Part shown: positions 34,732 through 43,659 of the stretch, in pieces
Position numbering within the stretch: position 1 is the first letter of the stretch
How the letters are laid out: every line of letters begins with the position of its first letter
NCBI GenBank assembly: GCA_902712845.1
Contig: LR743504.1
Coordinates: 4,252,001-4,316,000, forward strand
Source: Methylobacterium bullatum
GTDB lineage: Bacteria > Pseudomonadota > Alphaproteobacteria > Rhizobiales > Beijerinckiaceae
Length of the DNA: 64,000 nt
Direction of reading: 5' to 3'
Position numbers and translations under genes: made by a program
The notes under the pieces: generated by a model
The model's input: the letters and a program-made list of their open reading frames with translations, nothing else
What the model was told of the DNA's origin: nothing
Database searches by the model: none

Positions 34732-35607
34732 ATGCCGAGCACCGCCGTCCTCCTCTCCCAGGCCTTCAACGGCCTCGCTCTCGGCAGCCTCCTGGCTCTC
34801 GTCTCCAGCGGGCTCACCATCATCCTCGGGACGCTCGGCGTCCTGAACTTCGCCCATGGCGCGCTGTTCGCCGTGGGCGCCTACACGGCCTTCGTGATGA
34901 TGCAGGCCACGCACTCCTTCGTGCTCGCCCTGCTCGGCGGCTGCGCCATCATGCTCATCATCGGTTTCACGATGGAGCGGCTCGTCATCCGCCACTTCTA
35001 CGCCCGGCCGGACGAGGACCAGATCCTCGTCACCTACGGGATCGGCATCGTCCTGGTGGAGGGATTGCGGGCCGGGTTCGGCGGCAACAGCCAGCGGGTT
35101 CCGGTGCCCTCCTGGGGCATCGGCGCGACGAAGCTGGGGTTCATGGTCTACCCGACCTATCGCCTGCAGCTCATCGGCATCGTCGCGGCGCTCCTCGTGG
35201 GCCTCTACCTCGTGCTATACCGGACCTCGGTCGGCCTCGTGGTGCGGGCCGGCATCGAGAATGCCGGCATGGTCGGCATCCTCGGCATTGACGTGCGGCG
35301 GACCTTCCTGCTCGTCTTCGCGGTGGGCATCGTCGCCGTCGGCCTCGCCGGCATGCTCTACGCCCCCGTGGTGGCGGTGACGCCCGACATGGGCGCGAGC
35401 TTCATGGTGCAGTCCTTCGTGGTCATCGTGCTCGGTGGCCTCGGATCCTTTCCCGGCGCCATCGTCGGCGGACTCATCGCGGGCGAGATCATCAGCCTCA
35501 CCAGCGCCTTCGATTCCGCCTACTCGGAAGTCATGCTCTACGGCCTGATGGCCCTCGTCCTCGTGGCGCGGCCGCAGGGCCTGTTCGGCACGGAGGGACG
35601 CGTCTGA
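34732..35607 (+). CDS. livH: LivH-type ABC permease
   Basis: Inner-membrane permease, 291 residues with about eight hydrophobic segments. LivH hallmarks are QAFNGLALGSLLALVSSGLTIILGTLGVLNFAHGALFAVGAY, RAGIENAGMVGILGIDVRR and VIVLGGLGSFPGAIVGGLIAGE. Starts 11 nt after the binding protein and its stop overlaps the next start (TGATG), so translation is coupled to the fused permease-ATPase. Confidence 0.92.
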   Translation: MPSTAVLLSQAFNGLALGSLLALVSSGLTIILGTLGVLNFAHGALFAVGAYTAFVMMQATHSFVLALLGGCAIMLIIGFTMERLVIRHFYARPDEDQILVTYGIGIVLVEGLRAGFGGNSQRVPVPSWGIGATKLGFMVYPTYRLQLIGIVAALLVGLYLVLYRTSVGLVVRAGIENAGMVGILGIDVRRTFLLVFAVGIVAVGLAGMLYAPVVAVTPDMGASFMVQSFVVIVLGGLGSFPGAIVGGLIAGEIISLTSAFDSAYSEVMLYGLMALVLVARPQGLFGTEGRV

Positions 35608-37523
35608 TGACACGCGGCCCCCTCCGGGCGCTGTTGCCCGAGCTCGCTCTCTTCGTCGTTCTCGTCGCCGCCCCCGTCCTCCTGCCCCCGCTCGGCTTCT
35701 CCCACGACCTGCTGTCGCGGGCGCTGAACTGGGCCCTGTTCGGCCTCGGCTTCGACATCCTCTTCGGGCTCGCCGGCCTGCTCTCCTTCGGGCAGGCGGC
35801 CTTCTACGGGGCCGGCGGCTTCGTCGCCGCCTACCTGCTGGTCTCGGGGACGATCCAGAGCGTCTGGCTCGCCTTCCTCATCGGCACGCTGGCCGCCGGC
35901 CTGTTCGGCATCGCCGTCGGCTGGCTCGCAGTGCGGCGGATCGGCATCTACTTCGCCATGATCACCCTGGCCTTCGGCCAGATGGCCTACTTCATCCAGA
36001 ATTCGTCCCTGTCGGACTACACGGGCGGCGAGAACGGAATCGCCGGGGTGCCCGTTCCGGCGATCGGCTTCGGTGATGGCGCCTTCCGGATCACGGCGGG
36101 CCTGCCGATGTACGCGCTTCTTGCCGCGACCTTCTTCCTCGGCTTCGTGCTGGCCCGGCGCATCGTGCGGTCGCCGGTGGGCCTGATCCTGAAGGCCATC
36201 AAGGAGAACACGCCCCGCGTGGCCATGCTCGGGCACGACGTCCCCGCCTACAAGCTCGCGGCCTTCACCATCGCGGCCCTCTATGCGGGCCTCGCCGGAG
36301 CGATGCTCGGCTCCTTCCAGAGCTACATGCCGCCGGACGCCTTCGCGCTCGAGACGTCCGGCCAGCTCGTGGTGCAGACGATCGTCGGCGGGGTCGGCAC
36401 CCTCGTCGGCCCCCTGGTGGGGGCGGCGCTCTGGCTCTGGCTACGGGACAACCTTCAGCTCATCCCCGGCCTGGGCCCTCTCTGGAAGCTGATTCTCGGG
36501 GTCGCCTTCATCGGTCTCGTGATGGGCCTGCGCCGCGGCATCTGCGGCGAGATCCTGCATCGTTGGGAGCGTCGTCGCGATGCGGCGTTCCTGCGTGCCG
36601 CCGAGACCCGCACCGAGGCGATGGAGGCGGCGACCGGCGCGGTCACTCCCGAAATCCCGGCCGAGGTCGCGCTCCCCATGCCCCGGCCGGCCATCGACGG
36701 CCGCGCGTCGCATGCGGAGATCGCCCTGGAGGCTCAGGATCTCGCCCGCCATTACGGAGGCCTGAAGGCCGTGGACGGGGTCAGCTTCCGGGTCCGGCGA
36801 GGATCGATCCATGCGGTGATCGGACCGAACGGCGCCGGCAAGAGCACCCTCTTCAAGATGCTCTCCGACGAGGTGAGCCCGAGCGCCGGCTCGGTCCTGC
36901 TGTTCGGTGAGCGGCTCACGGGGGCGGGGGTGACCCGCGCCGCCCAGCTCGGCGTCGCCAAGAGTAACCAGCTCAACCAACTCTTCCTCAACCTCACGGT
37001 GCGGGAGAACCTGCGGGTGGCCGCCCTCGCCCGGGCGCGTGGCAGGTTCCGCCTCGATCTCCTCGCCCCCTCGGTCGGGCGGGCGGAGGTGGAGGAACAG
37101 GTGGAGACCATGCTGGCCATCCTCGATCTCGGCCCGCGGGCGGAAACCCGCGCCAGCATCCTGGCCTACGGCGAGAAACGCCGCCTCGAAATCGGGATGG
37201 CGCTGGCGACGAGCCCCAACGTCCTCCTCCTCGACGAACCGCTCGCCGGGATGAGCCCCTCCGAGCGGGTCGCGACCTGCGCCCTGATCCGGCGGATCGG
37301 ACGGTCCTGCACGATCCTCATCGTCGAACACGATCTCGATGCCGTCTTCGACCTCGCCGAGCACGTGACCGTCCTCAGTGACGGGCACCTCCTCGCGGAT
37401 GGGGCGGCCGAGGATGTGCGCCGCGATGCCGCCGTGCGGAAAGCCTATCTCGGCACGGGGCCGGAGGAGGACGAGACCGGCGAGTCCGCTCGCATCCGGG
37501 GAGCCATCAATGAGCCTGCTTGA
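35607..37523 (+). CDS. LivM-LivG fusion: ABC permease and ATPase in one protein
   Basis: 638-residue fusion. Residues 1-320 are a LivM-type permease (FGLGFDILFGLAGLLSFGQAAFYGAGGFVAAYLL, IKENTPRVAMLGHDV, QTIVGGVGTLVGPLVGAA). A charged linker of about 50 residues (ERRRDAAFLRAAETRTEAME) follows. Residues 370-625 are a LivG-type ATPase with Walker A GPNGAGKST (406-414), Q-loop SNQLNQLFLNLTV, Walker B LLLDEPLAGMSP and H-loop VEHDLD. The signature reads ILAYGEKRRLEIGMALA, the LivG form with AYGE replacing LSGG. Such LivMG fusions are known in some alphaproteobacteria. Overlaps livF by 14 bp. Confidence 0.92.
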   Translation: MTRGPLRALLPELALFVVLVAAPVLLPPLGFSHDLLSRALNWALFGLGFDILFGLAGLLSFGQAAFYGAGGFVAAYLLVSGTIQSVWLAFLIGTLAAGLFGIAVGWLAVRRIGIYFAMITLAFGQMAYFIQNSSLSDYTGGENGIAGVPVPAIGFGDGAFRITAGLPMYALLAATFFLGFVLARRIVRSPVGLILKAIKENTPRVAMLGHDVPAYKLAAFTIAALYAGLAGAMLGSFQSYMPPDAFALETSGQLVVQTIVGGVGTLVGPLVGAALWLWLRDNLQLIPGLGPLWKLILGVAFIGLVMGLRRGICGEILHRWERRRDAAFLRAAETRTEAMEAATGAVTPEIPAEVALPMPRPAIDGRASHAEIALEAQDLARHYGGLKAVDGVSFRVRRGSIHAVIGPNGAGKSTLFKMLSDEVSPSAGSVLLFGERLTGAGVTRAAQLGVAKSNQLNQLFLNLTVRENLRVAALARARGRFRLDLLAPSVGRAEVEEQVETMLAILDLGPRAETRASILAYGEKRRLEIGMALATSPNVLLLDEPLAGMSPSERVATCALIRRIGRSCTILIVEHDLDAVFDLAEHVTVLSDGHLLADGAAEDVRRDAAVRKAYLGTGPEEDETGESARIRGAINEPA

Positions 37524-38217
37524 GGTCGAGACCATCAACACGCTCTACGGGGATTCGCACGTCCTGTTCGACGTGTCGCTCCGGGTCGAGGAGAACGAGG
37601 TCGTGGCGCTGCTCGGCCGCAACGGCGCGGGCAAGACGACGACGCTCCGGACGCTCATGGGCGCCCTGTCGCCGCGCAGCGGGACGATCCGCCTCGACGG
37701 CAAGCCGATCCACGGCTTGCGGCCCGAGAAGATCGCGCGTGTGGGGATGCAACTCGTCCCGGAGGAGCGCGCCATCTTCGGCACTCTCACGGTGGAGGAG
37801 AACCTGCGCGTCGCCCGCCTGACCGCGCAGAAGCCATGGTCCCTCGACCGGATCTGGGAGGTTTTCCCGCGATTGAAGGAGCGCCGGGCGTCGCGGGGGC
37901 GCACCCTGTCGGGCGGCGAGCAGCAGATGCTCTCGATCGCCCGGGCGCTCATCCGCGATCCCCGGATCATCCTCCTCGACGAGCCGTTCGAGGGCCTGGC
38001 CCCCCTCATCGTCCAGAACCTGATCGCCTTGACCCGGCGCCTCGCGCAGGAGGGCCGGACGATCGTCGTGGTGGAGCAGAACGTGGCGGCGGTGCTGAGC
38101 TTCGCCCAGCGGGTCTACGGTTTCAACAACGGCCACGTCGTCTACGAGGGGCAGGCCGCCGATCTCCGGGCCGACGCCGCGCCGATGCGGGCCTTCATGG
38201 GGCTTGCCGGGGAGTAG
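37510..38217 (+). CDS. livF: LivF-type ABC ATP-binding protein
   Basis: Second ATPase of the transporter, 235 residues. Walker A GRNGAGKTT (36-44), Q-loop VPEERAIFGTLTV, signature LSGGEQQMLSIARAL, Walker B IILLDEPFEGLAP and H-loop VEQNVAAVL are intact and match LivF. Start ATG 37510 is inside the end of the livMG fusion in another frame, so the gene is coupled. Ends the nitrilase-Liv operon. Confidence 0.92.
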   Translation: MSLLEVETINTLYGDSHVLFDVSLRVEENEVVALLGRNGAGKTTTLRTLMGALSPRSGTIRLDGKPIHGLRPEKIARVGMQLVPEERAIFGTLTVEENLRVARLTAQKPWSLDRIWEVFPRLKERRASRGRTLSGGEQQMLSIARALIRDPRIILLDEPFEGLAPLIVQNLIALTRRLAQEGRTIVVVEQNVAAVLSFAQRVYGFNNGHVVYEGQAADLRADAAPMRAFMGLAGE

Positions 38218-38461
38218 TCTTTTCGGCGTGGCGGTTTGCGGTTTGCGGAGAGGACGACGTGAAATCGGCCTGCACACGATTCCCGACACGACGCGGCATG
38301 CGAGAAGAGCACACCGAAACGCCTCGACAGGGGCTTTGCGCCCTGAGATAAGCCTCCGGCGATCGCTGGATGACGAGGCGTTTTAAGTCTTTGTCGCCGC
38401 GTCGCATTTTTCCGAGAAGCGGCTCCGGATCCCGAGCCGGCTCTGTAGGGAGAGGCGAACA

Positions 38462-39463
38462 TTGGCGATTGATGAAGAGGCTATTGCCGAGAAGACGTTC
38501 CTGACCTTCCTCCGGAATGGAGAGCGGGACGCCTTCCTCCAACTGGAAGCCGAGTTGCTGGGCCAGTCGGTCGAGAAATGGGGAGCCCTCGTAGCGGCGT
38601 ATCGCTCCCTGCTCACCCTCGACGATATTGCGGCGGAGGCCGGGCTCGACGAGCGGTTTCGTCCGAAGATCTGGTGGATGCGCAGTCCGTTTCCGGGAAA
38701 CTTCGGCGATATCCTGACGCCCTACGTGCTTTGGCATGCCTTCGGCGTCATGCCGCGCTGGTACAGTTCGAAACAGGCGGACGGGCTCTGCATCGGCAGC
38801 ATCGCCAAGTTCGCCCGGCCCGGCATGTATCTGTGGGGGACCGGCATGCCCCGCAGCACCGACGACATCTGCCCGACCGCGATCTACTCGGCGGTTCGCG
38901 GGCCGCTCTCGCGCGACGCCGTTCTGGCCGCCGGTGGGCAATGCCCTGAAATCTACGGTGATGCCGCCATCCTGCTGCCCGAACTCTACGCGCCTGCGGT
39001 GGAGAAGACCCACAAGGTCGGCATCATCGCGCACGTCCTGCAGGAAGCGCGGATCCGCGAGGCCGTGGAGGCGATGGGCGCCGACCACGTCAAGGTCATC
39101 TCGCTCCTCGCCGTGTCGTTCGAGGACATCGAGCGGGTGATTCGCGAGATTCTCTCCTGCGAGGAGATCGTCACCACCTCGCTGCACGGCCTCATCGTGG
39201 CGCATGCCTATGGTGTCCCCGCTCAATCGGCGCGGCTGTCGGAGGGCAAGAAAGAGGCGAAGGATTCCTTCAAGATGCGGGACTACAAGCAATCGGTGGG
39301 TCTCTCCGACGAAGCCTTCGAACTTCCCCGCACGTTCGGCGACCTCGCCTGGCTCGAGCGCCGCGCCTGCGTGTTGCCGCCCTCCCCCCTCGATACGAAG
39401 CCTCTGCGCGCTGCCTTCCCGTTCCCGGTCCGATTTCAGGAGCCGCCACCCGCGAGGACCTGA
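38462..39463 (+). CDS. Polysaccharide pyruvyl transferase-family protein
   Basis: 333-residue protein. The segment WWMRSPFPGNFGDILTPYVLWHAFGVMPRWY, GTGMPRS, SAVRGPLSRDAVLAAGGQCPEIYGDAAILLPELY and the late EIVTTSLHGLIVAHAYGVP match the polysaccharide pyruvyl transferase (CsaB/WcaK) fold, which adds ketal pyruvate to surface glycans. The start is TTG 38462, with AGGGAGAGG about 6 nt upstream, since no in-frame ATG occurs before residue 73. It is isolated, not in a glycan cluster, so acceptor and product are unknown. Confidence 0.82.
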   Translation: MAIDEEAIAEKTFLTFLRNGERDAFLQLEAELLGQSVEKWGALVAAYRSLLTLDDIAAEAGLDERFRPKIWWMRSPFPGNFGDILTPYVLWHAFGVMPRWYSSKQADGLCIGSIAKFARPGMYLWGTGMPRSTDDICPTAIYSAVRGPLSRDAVLAAGGQCPEIYGDAAILLPELYAPAVEKTHKVGIIAHVLQEARIREAVEAMGADHVKVISLLAVSFEDIERVIREILSCEEIVTTSLHGLIVAHAYGVPAQSARLSEGKKEAKDSFKMRDYKQSVGLSDEAFELPRTFGDLAWLERRACVLPPSPLDTKPLRAAFPFPVRFQEPPPART

Positions 39464-39570
39464 GCAGGTTCGCATCGGCAAGCCAACGCTTCACCTCGCT
39501 TGGGCCTTTGGAGTGTCGCAGGTTTCGGGGCGCAAAACCGGTGACCACTGTTGCTGAACCTGCTTATACC

Positions 39571-39601
39571 AGACCTCGATGAGTCTGACTCATCGAGGTC
39601 T
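39571..39601. repeat. Perfect 14-bp inverted repeat (3-nt loop)
   Basis: AGACCTCGATGAGT pairs exactly with ACTCATCGAGGTCT around a CTG loop. There is no T-run after it, so it is not a standard terminator. Confidence 0.85.
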
Positions 39602-39638
39602 GCCCGCGCGACTGCGCGGCGGCGGTCGTCCGCCGGAC

Positions 39639-39674
39639 CTCACTGCCCCTGACCTATGGGTCAGGGGCAGTGAG
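39639..39674. repeat. Perfect 16-bp inverted repeat (4-nt loop)
   Basis: CTCACTGCCCCTGACC pairs exactly with GGTCAGGGGCAGTGAG around TATG. No T-run follows. It stands 38 bp after the previous perfect hairpin. Confidence 0.85.
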
Positions 39675-39717
39675 ACTTAGTATTAGGGGCCACGCGGAAA
39701 GACCGGTCCTGTCAGGC

Positions 39718-39759
39718 AAAGGGCTCCCGATGCGGTTGCATCGGGAGCCCTTTCGTTTT
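39718..39759 (+). terminator. Intrinsic (rho-independent) terminator
   Basis: A perfect 13-bp stem (39721-39733 with 39738-39750) around a GGTT loop is preceded by AAA and followed by TTTCGTTTTC, so it works best for rightward transcripts. It can also serve the leftward CoA-transferase genes, since the flanking AAA gives TTT on the other strand. Confidence 0.85.
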
Positions 39760-39853
39760 CGGGCCGCTGCGACTCGGAGCGCCTCGGACAAGACCCGGCC
39801 ACCACCGGCTCTCGTTCGAGGTACTGCGGCGCGGCGGGAGTTTTAAAGTGCGC

Positions 39854-40513
39854 TCAGTTCAGCGCCACGGTGAAGGCGCCCTGGGTCTTGGAGCGGATTT
39901 CCTCCTCGGTGACGCCATCGGCGAGCTCGACCAGGACCATGCCCCCATCGCCCTTCTTGTCGATGGTGAAGACGCCGAGATCCGTGATCACCATGTCGAC
40001 GACGGCGGTGCCGGTCAGCGGCAGGTCGCAGGCGGTGAGGAGCTTGGGCGCCTCCGATCCGTCCTTCCCCTTGGCGGTGTGCTCCATCACCACCACCACC
40101 TTCTTCACGCCGGCGACGAGATCCATGGCGCCGCCCATGCCCTTCACCATCTTGCCGGGGATCATCCAATTGGCGAGGTCGCCGTTCTCCGCCACCTGCA
40201 TGGCACCGAGGATCGACAGGTTGATGTGCCCGCCCCGGACCATGCCGAAGGAATCGGAAGACGAGAAATAGCTCGTGGTCGGCAACTCGGTGATCGTCTG
40301 CTTGCCGGCATTGATGAGGTCGGGGTCTTCCTCACCCTCGAACGGGAAAGGCCCCATCCCGAGCATGCCGTTCTCGGATTGCAGCTGCACCGACATGCCG
40401 TCGGGAATGTAGTTCGAGACCAGGGTCGGAATGCCGATCCCGAGGTTCACGTAGTAGCCGTCGCGCAGCTCCTTGGCGGCGCGCGCCGCCATCTGTTCGC
40501 GGGTCCAGGCCAT
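39854..40513 (-). CDS. scoB: 3-oxoacid CoA-transferase subunit B
   Basis: 219-residue beta subunit of succinyl-CoA:3-ketoacid (acetoacetate) CoA-transferase. The catalytic glutamate lies in QSENGMLGMGPFP and the family pieces GYYVNLGIGIPTLVSNYIP and GAMDLVAGVKKVVVVMEH are present. The enzyme moves CoA between succinate and acetoacetate or a related oxoacid such as 3-oxoadipate. Second gene of a two-gene operon, 20 nt after subunit A. No adjacent ketone-body or aromatic genes fix the substrate. Confidence 0.93.
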   Translation of the reverse strand: MAWTREQMAARAAKELRDGYYVNLGIGIPTLVSNYIPDGMSVQLQSENGMLGMGPFPFEGEEDPDLINAGKQTITELPTTSYFSSSDSFGMVRGGHINLSILGAMQVAENGDLANWMIPGKMVKGMGGAMDLVAGVKKVVVVMEHTAKGKDGSEAPKLLTACDLPLTGTAVVDMVITDLGVFTIDKKGDGGMVLVELADGVTEEEIRSKTQGAFTVALN

Positions 40514-40533
40514 GGTGTTGTCTCCCTTGGATG

Positions 40534-41262
40534 TCAGACGGCAGCGGCGGAGGCGGCGGTCTCGCCACGCTTGCGCGTGGTGCGCTGCTCGATCCTCTTC
40601 TCGCGGATCGCCACGTGGATGATGCGCTTGACGAAGATGCCCGGCGTATGGATCGCGTCGCCGTCGATCTCGCCGGGCTGGACCAGATGCTCCACCTGGG
40701 CGACCGTCACCTTGGCGGCGGTGGCCATCATCGGATTGAAGTTGCGGGCGGTCTTCCGGTAGACGAGGTTGCCTTCGGTATCGCCCTTCCAGGCATGGAC
40801 GATGGCGAGATCGGCGAACAGGCCCCGCTCCATCACGTAATCCTCGCCGTCGAACTCACGCACCTCCTTGCCCTCGGCGATGAGGGTGCCGACGCCGGTC
40901 TTGGTGAAGAAGGCGGGGATGCCCGCCCCGCCCGCGCGGATGCGCTCGGCCAGCGTGCCTTGCGGGTTGAACTCGATGGCGAGTTCGCCGCCGAGATACT
41001 GGCGGGCGAATTCCTTGTTCTCGCCGACATAGGACGAGATCATCTTGGCGATCTGGCGGGTCTGCAGCAGCTTGCCGAGACCGACATTGTCGATGCCGGC
41101 ATTGTTGGAGATGACGGTGAGATCCTTGACCCCTGACGCCTGGATCGCGTCGATCAGCTCGTCGGGGATGCCGCACAGGCCGAAGCCGCCGGCCATGATC
41201 GTCATGCCGTCCTTGAGCAGGCCGGCGACCGCCTGCGTGGCGTCGGAATATACCTTCTTCAT
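40534..41262 (-). CDS. scoA: 3-oxoacid CoA-transferase subunit A
   Basis: 242-residue alpha subunit. Hallmarks are TIMAGGFGLCGIPDELIDAI, LTVISNNAGIDNVGLGKLL, FNPQGTLAERIRAGGAGIPAFFTKTGVGT, GKEVREFDGEDYVME and NLVYRKTARNFNPMMATAAKVT. ATG 41262 is preceded by a strong GGGAGGAAGG, which decides the start over longer in-frame options. Forms a heteromer with scoB. The last ~20 residues (RTTRKRGETAASAAAV) are a basic-to-small tail. Confidence 0.93.
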   Translation of the reverse strand: MKKVYSDATQAVAGLLKDGMTIMAGGFGLCGIPDELIDAIQASGVKDLTVISNNAGIDNVGLGKLLQTRQIAKMISSYVGENKEFARQYLGGELAIEFNPQGTLAERIRAGGAGIPAFFTKTGVGTLIAEGKEVREFDGEDYVMERGLFADLAIVHAWKGDTEGNLVYRKTARNFNPMMATAAKVTVAQVEHLVQPGEIDGDAIHTPGIFVKRIIHVAIREKRIEQRTTRKRGETAASAAAV

Positions 41263-41727
41263 CTCAAGCCTTCCTCCCGAAATCCGGTCCCTGGCGCCGT
41301 TTCGGGCCACCCTGCGAAACGCGAGCCAATCCCGCCTCCCCGGCCCGGCTCGCGCGGGGCTCGGATTGACCAGGGAGGGCCGCGTCCGTCTGTCCTGTCT
41401 CTGCGCCAGGACATGCTCTGCCTCTGCGCCAAGACATGCTCTGCGCCAGGACATGGCGTTTCGGCAAGATCCTGCGAGCGCCCATCGTGGTGGAAAGGAT
41501 AAGGGTCACGAGACCTGTAGCAGGTTGAGCTGTCGGGGAAGGACGGCTCCGAGGAGGAGAGCGTGTTTCCGAATGCTCCACTGCGGAGAAATGATGCATG
41601 GCAGACAAACCCCGTCCGGCTCGCTATGGAATGGAACGGGGGGCAGGTTTTCGAAGATCGACCGCAGCGGCTGGGCGAGGCCGTGCGCGGGACCGCGCGT
41701 CGCGGTTTTGCTCCGATAGGGAGAGAT
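41263..41727. other. Divergent intergenic region with a 15-nt triplet repeat
   Basis: 465 bp between scoA and the AsmA-like gene, containing no supported gene. CTGCGCC(A)(G/A)GACATG occurs three times, at 41401-41415, 41424-41438 (one mismatch) and 41441-41455. Promoters for both flanking genes must lie here but cannot be picked out. Confidence 0.6.
41401..41455. repeat. Three direct copies of a 15-nt unit
   Basis: CTGCGCCAGGACATG is exact in copies 1 and 3 and has one A for G in copy 2. Start-to-start spacing is 23 and 17 nt, so it is a clustered rather than strictly periodic repeat. Confidence 0.85.
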
Positions 41728-43659
41728 ATGCCGCTCCGTCGCCTCCTGCCGGCCGTCTGTATCGGCAGCCTCGTCCTCGCCCTGATCGGTGCCTGCCTGC
41801 CCTGGTCCGTGGCCTCCGCGCGCCTCACGCGGGGCGTCGGCAAGTCGCTGGCGACCGGTTACGGAATCGCGATGACGGCCGAGGGGCCGGCGGGCATCGC
41901 CCTGCTGCCCATTCCCCGGCTGGATTTCGAGGGAGTCCGACTCAGCGCCGGGACGGTCGATGGGCCGCTTCTCGCCGAGGGCGGAACGCTCACCATCAAG
42001 CTCGGGATCCGCGCCCTCCTCGCCGGCCGCATCGAGGTCGATACCCTCTCCCTCGAGCGCACCACGATCGCCCTCCCCCTCGATGACGGGGATCGGCGCT
42101 GGGGCGAGCCGTTCCGCCGGCTGAAGGCGCGACTGACCGAGGGCGGCGCGTCGCGTCCCCGTCGCATCAGCCTCACGGATGCGACCCTGGTGGGGCGCGA
42201 TCCGCGCGACGGCAGTGCCCAGACCGCCAGCGACGTCGATCTGGTCCTCGCCTGGCCGTTCTGGAGTTCGCAGACCAACGTCGCGGGAAGCTTCGTCTGG
42301 AACGAGACCCCGACCCGGTTCTCGCTGTCCGGGGTTCGCCTGGACGAGCTGTTCTCGGGCCGTGAATCCCCGTTCTCGGCCAGCGCGACCTGGCCCGCGG
42401 GCCAGATGACGGCGGAGGGAAGCGGCAGCCTCGCCGATGGGGTGTCGCTTCGCGGTCAGGGCAGCCTGCAGACCCGTTCCCTGCGCGAGACCTTGGCCTG
42501 GGCGGGGACGGACATCGCCCTGTCGCCCTTCCTCGATACCTTCGCCGTCGACGGCACGTTCGAGAGTTCGGGCCGCAACCTGCTCCTGCCGACCATGCGT
42601 CTGCGGCTCGGTGACAACAGCCTGGAAGGTGCCGGCTCGATCAGCTTCGGCCAGGGCCGCCCGGCCCTGCAGGCGACCCTGGCGGCGGAGAGCCTGAACC
42701 TCGCCCCCGTTCTGGCCACCCTGGTCCGGGTCTTCGGATCGGACGACACGTTGAACGCCAACGGCTGGAGCCGGCAGAGTCTGGCCCTGCGGCCCTTCAC
42801 CGGCGGCGACCTCGACCTACGTCTCTCGGCGGGCACTGCCCGCCTCGGCCCGGTGGTGATGGAGGATCTCGCCTCCAGCCTGCTGGTGCGCGACGGCAGC
42901 GTGGAGGGCTCTCTCGTCCGCGCGATGGTGCGGGGCGGCCTCGTCAAGGGACGGTTCGGCCTCACCACCTCCGCCACCGATCGCGGCGAGACCGAACTGC
43001 GTGCGCAGGGGGCTTTCGACCAGCTCGATCTCGGCGCCCTCCTGGTCGATGTCGGGCAGGAGGGCTGGATCCTGGGCAACGCCCAGGGGCAGTTCACCCT
43101 GGAGGGATCGGGCCGTACCGCCGCCGGGCTGATCGCTCACCTCAACGGACGTTCGTCCTTGGCCATGGAGAACGGTACCCTCGCCGGCCTCGACCTCGCC
43201 GACGTGATCCACCGCAACGGCGTCGCCGCCGATGGCGCCCTGGTCCGCCGGAACGGCCGTACGCCCTTCGAACGCGCGGGGGTGATCCTGCGCTTCGTCG
43301 ACGGGATCGGCGAGATCACGGAGGGAATGCTGAAGACCACATCGTTGTCCGCATCGCTGCGCGGAACCCTGTCGCTGCCGGAGCGGACCCTCGCCGCCAG
43401 GGCGGAACTGACACCCCGTGCCTCCACCGACACCGTCCTGCGGCCGGTCTCACCCCAGACCCTGTCTTCGGCCCAGGCGCAGGGGCCGCTCTTCGACATA
43501 GACGGCCCCTGGGATGCCGTCGCCGTTCGTGTCATCCCGCGCGAGGGCGGTTCCGACCTCGACTCCCGGGGCGGCTCGATCCTGGCGCCCGATGCCATGC
43601 AGGGTCCGCGCACGGGGGCGCTCGACCTGCCGACGCGCGTGCGCGCCTACGTGCCCTGA
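41728..43659 (+). CDS. AsmA-family envelope protein
   Basis: 643-residue protein with one N-terminal membrane anchor (LLPAVCIGSLVLALIGACLPW) and a large periplasmic beta-rich body typical of the AsmA/YhdP/TamB-like group implicated in lipid transport between membranes. Conserved pieces are IALLPIPRLDFEGVRLSAG near the N-terminus and a C-terminal AsmA block (AAGLIAHLNGRSSLAMENGTLAGLDLADVI, then LPERTLAARAELTP). ATG 41728 is supported by AGGGAG upstream. Its 3' end overlaps the convergent permease gene by 13 bp. Confidence 0.85.
   Translation: MPLRRLLPAVCIGSLVLALIGACLPWSVASARLTRGVGKSLATGYGIAMTAEGPAGIALLPIPRLDFEGVRLSAGTVDGPLLAEGGTLTIKLGIRALLAGRIEVDTLSLERTTIALPLDDGDRRWGEPFRRLKARLTEGGASRPRRISLTDATLVGRDPRDGSAQTASDVDLVLAWPFWSSQTNVAGSFVWNETPTRFSLSGVRLDELFSGRESPFSASATWPAGQMTAEGSGSLADGVSLRGQGSLQTRSLRETLAWAGTDIALSPFLDTFAVDGTFESSGRNLLLPTMRLRLGDNSLEGAGSISFGQGRPALQATLAAESLNLAPVLATLVRVFGSDDTLNANGWSRQSLALRPFTGGDLDLRLSAGTARLGPVVMEDLASSLLVRDGSVEGSLVRAMVRGGLVKGRFGLTTSATDRGETELRAQGAFDQLDLGALLVDVGQEGWILGNAQGQFTLEGSGRTAAGLIAHLNGRSSLAMENGTLAGLDLADVIHRNGVAADGALVRRNGRTPFERAGVILRFVDGIGEITEGMLKTTSLSASLRGTLSLPERTLAARAELTPRASTDTVLRPVSPQTLSSAQAQGPLFDIDGPWDAVAVRVIPREGGSDLDSRGGSILAPDAMQGPRTGALDLPTRVRAYVP

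Larger units (their letters stand above)
39464..39853. other. Hairpin-rich intergenic region between convergent genes
   Basis: 390 bp with no gene. It holds in order a perfect stem at 39571-39601, a GC-rich imperfect palindrome at about 39604-39637, a perfect 16-bp stem at 39639-39674 and an intrinsic terminator at 39718-39759. A small structured RNA ending at the terminator is possible; no promoter could be assigned. Confidence 0.6.

Noticed and set aside
39571..39674. Hairpin series considered as a CRISPR array
   Set aside because: The stems differ from each other in sequence and there is no repeat-spacer periodicity or cas gene.
41401..41455. Triplet 15-mer considered as iterons of a replication origin
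   Set aside because: No replication gene nearby, uneven spacing and only three copies.
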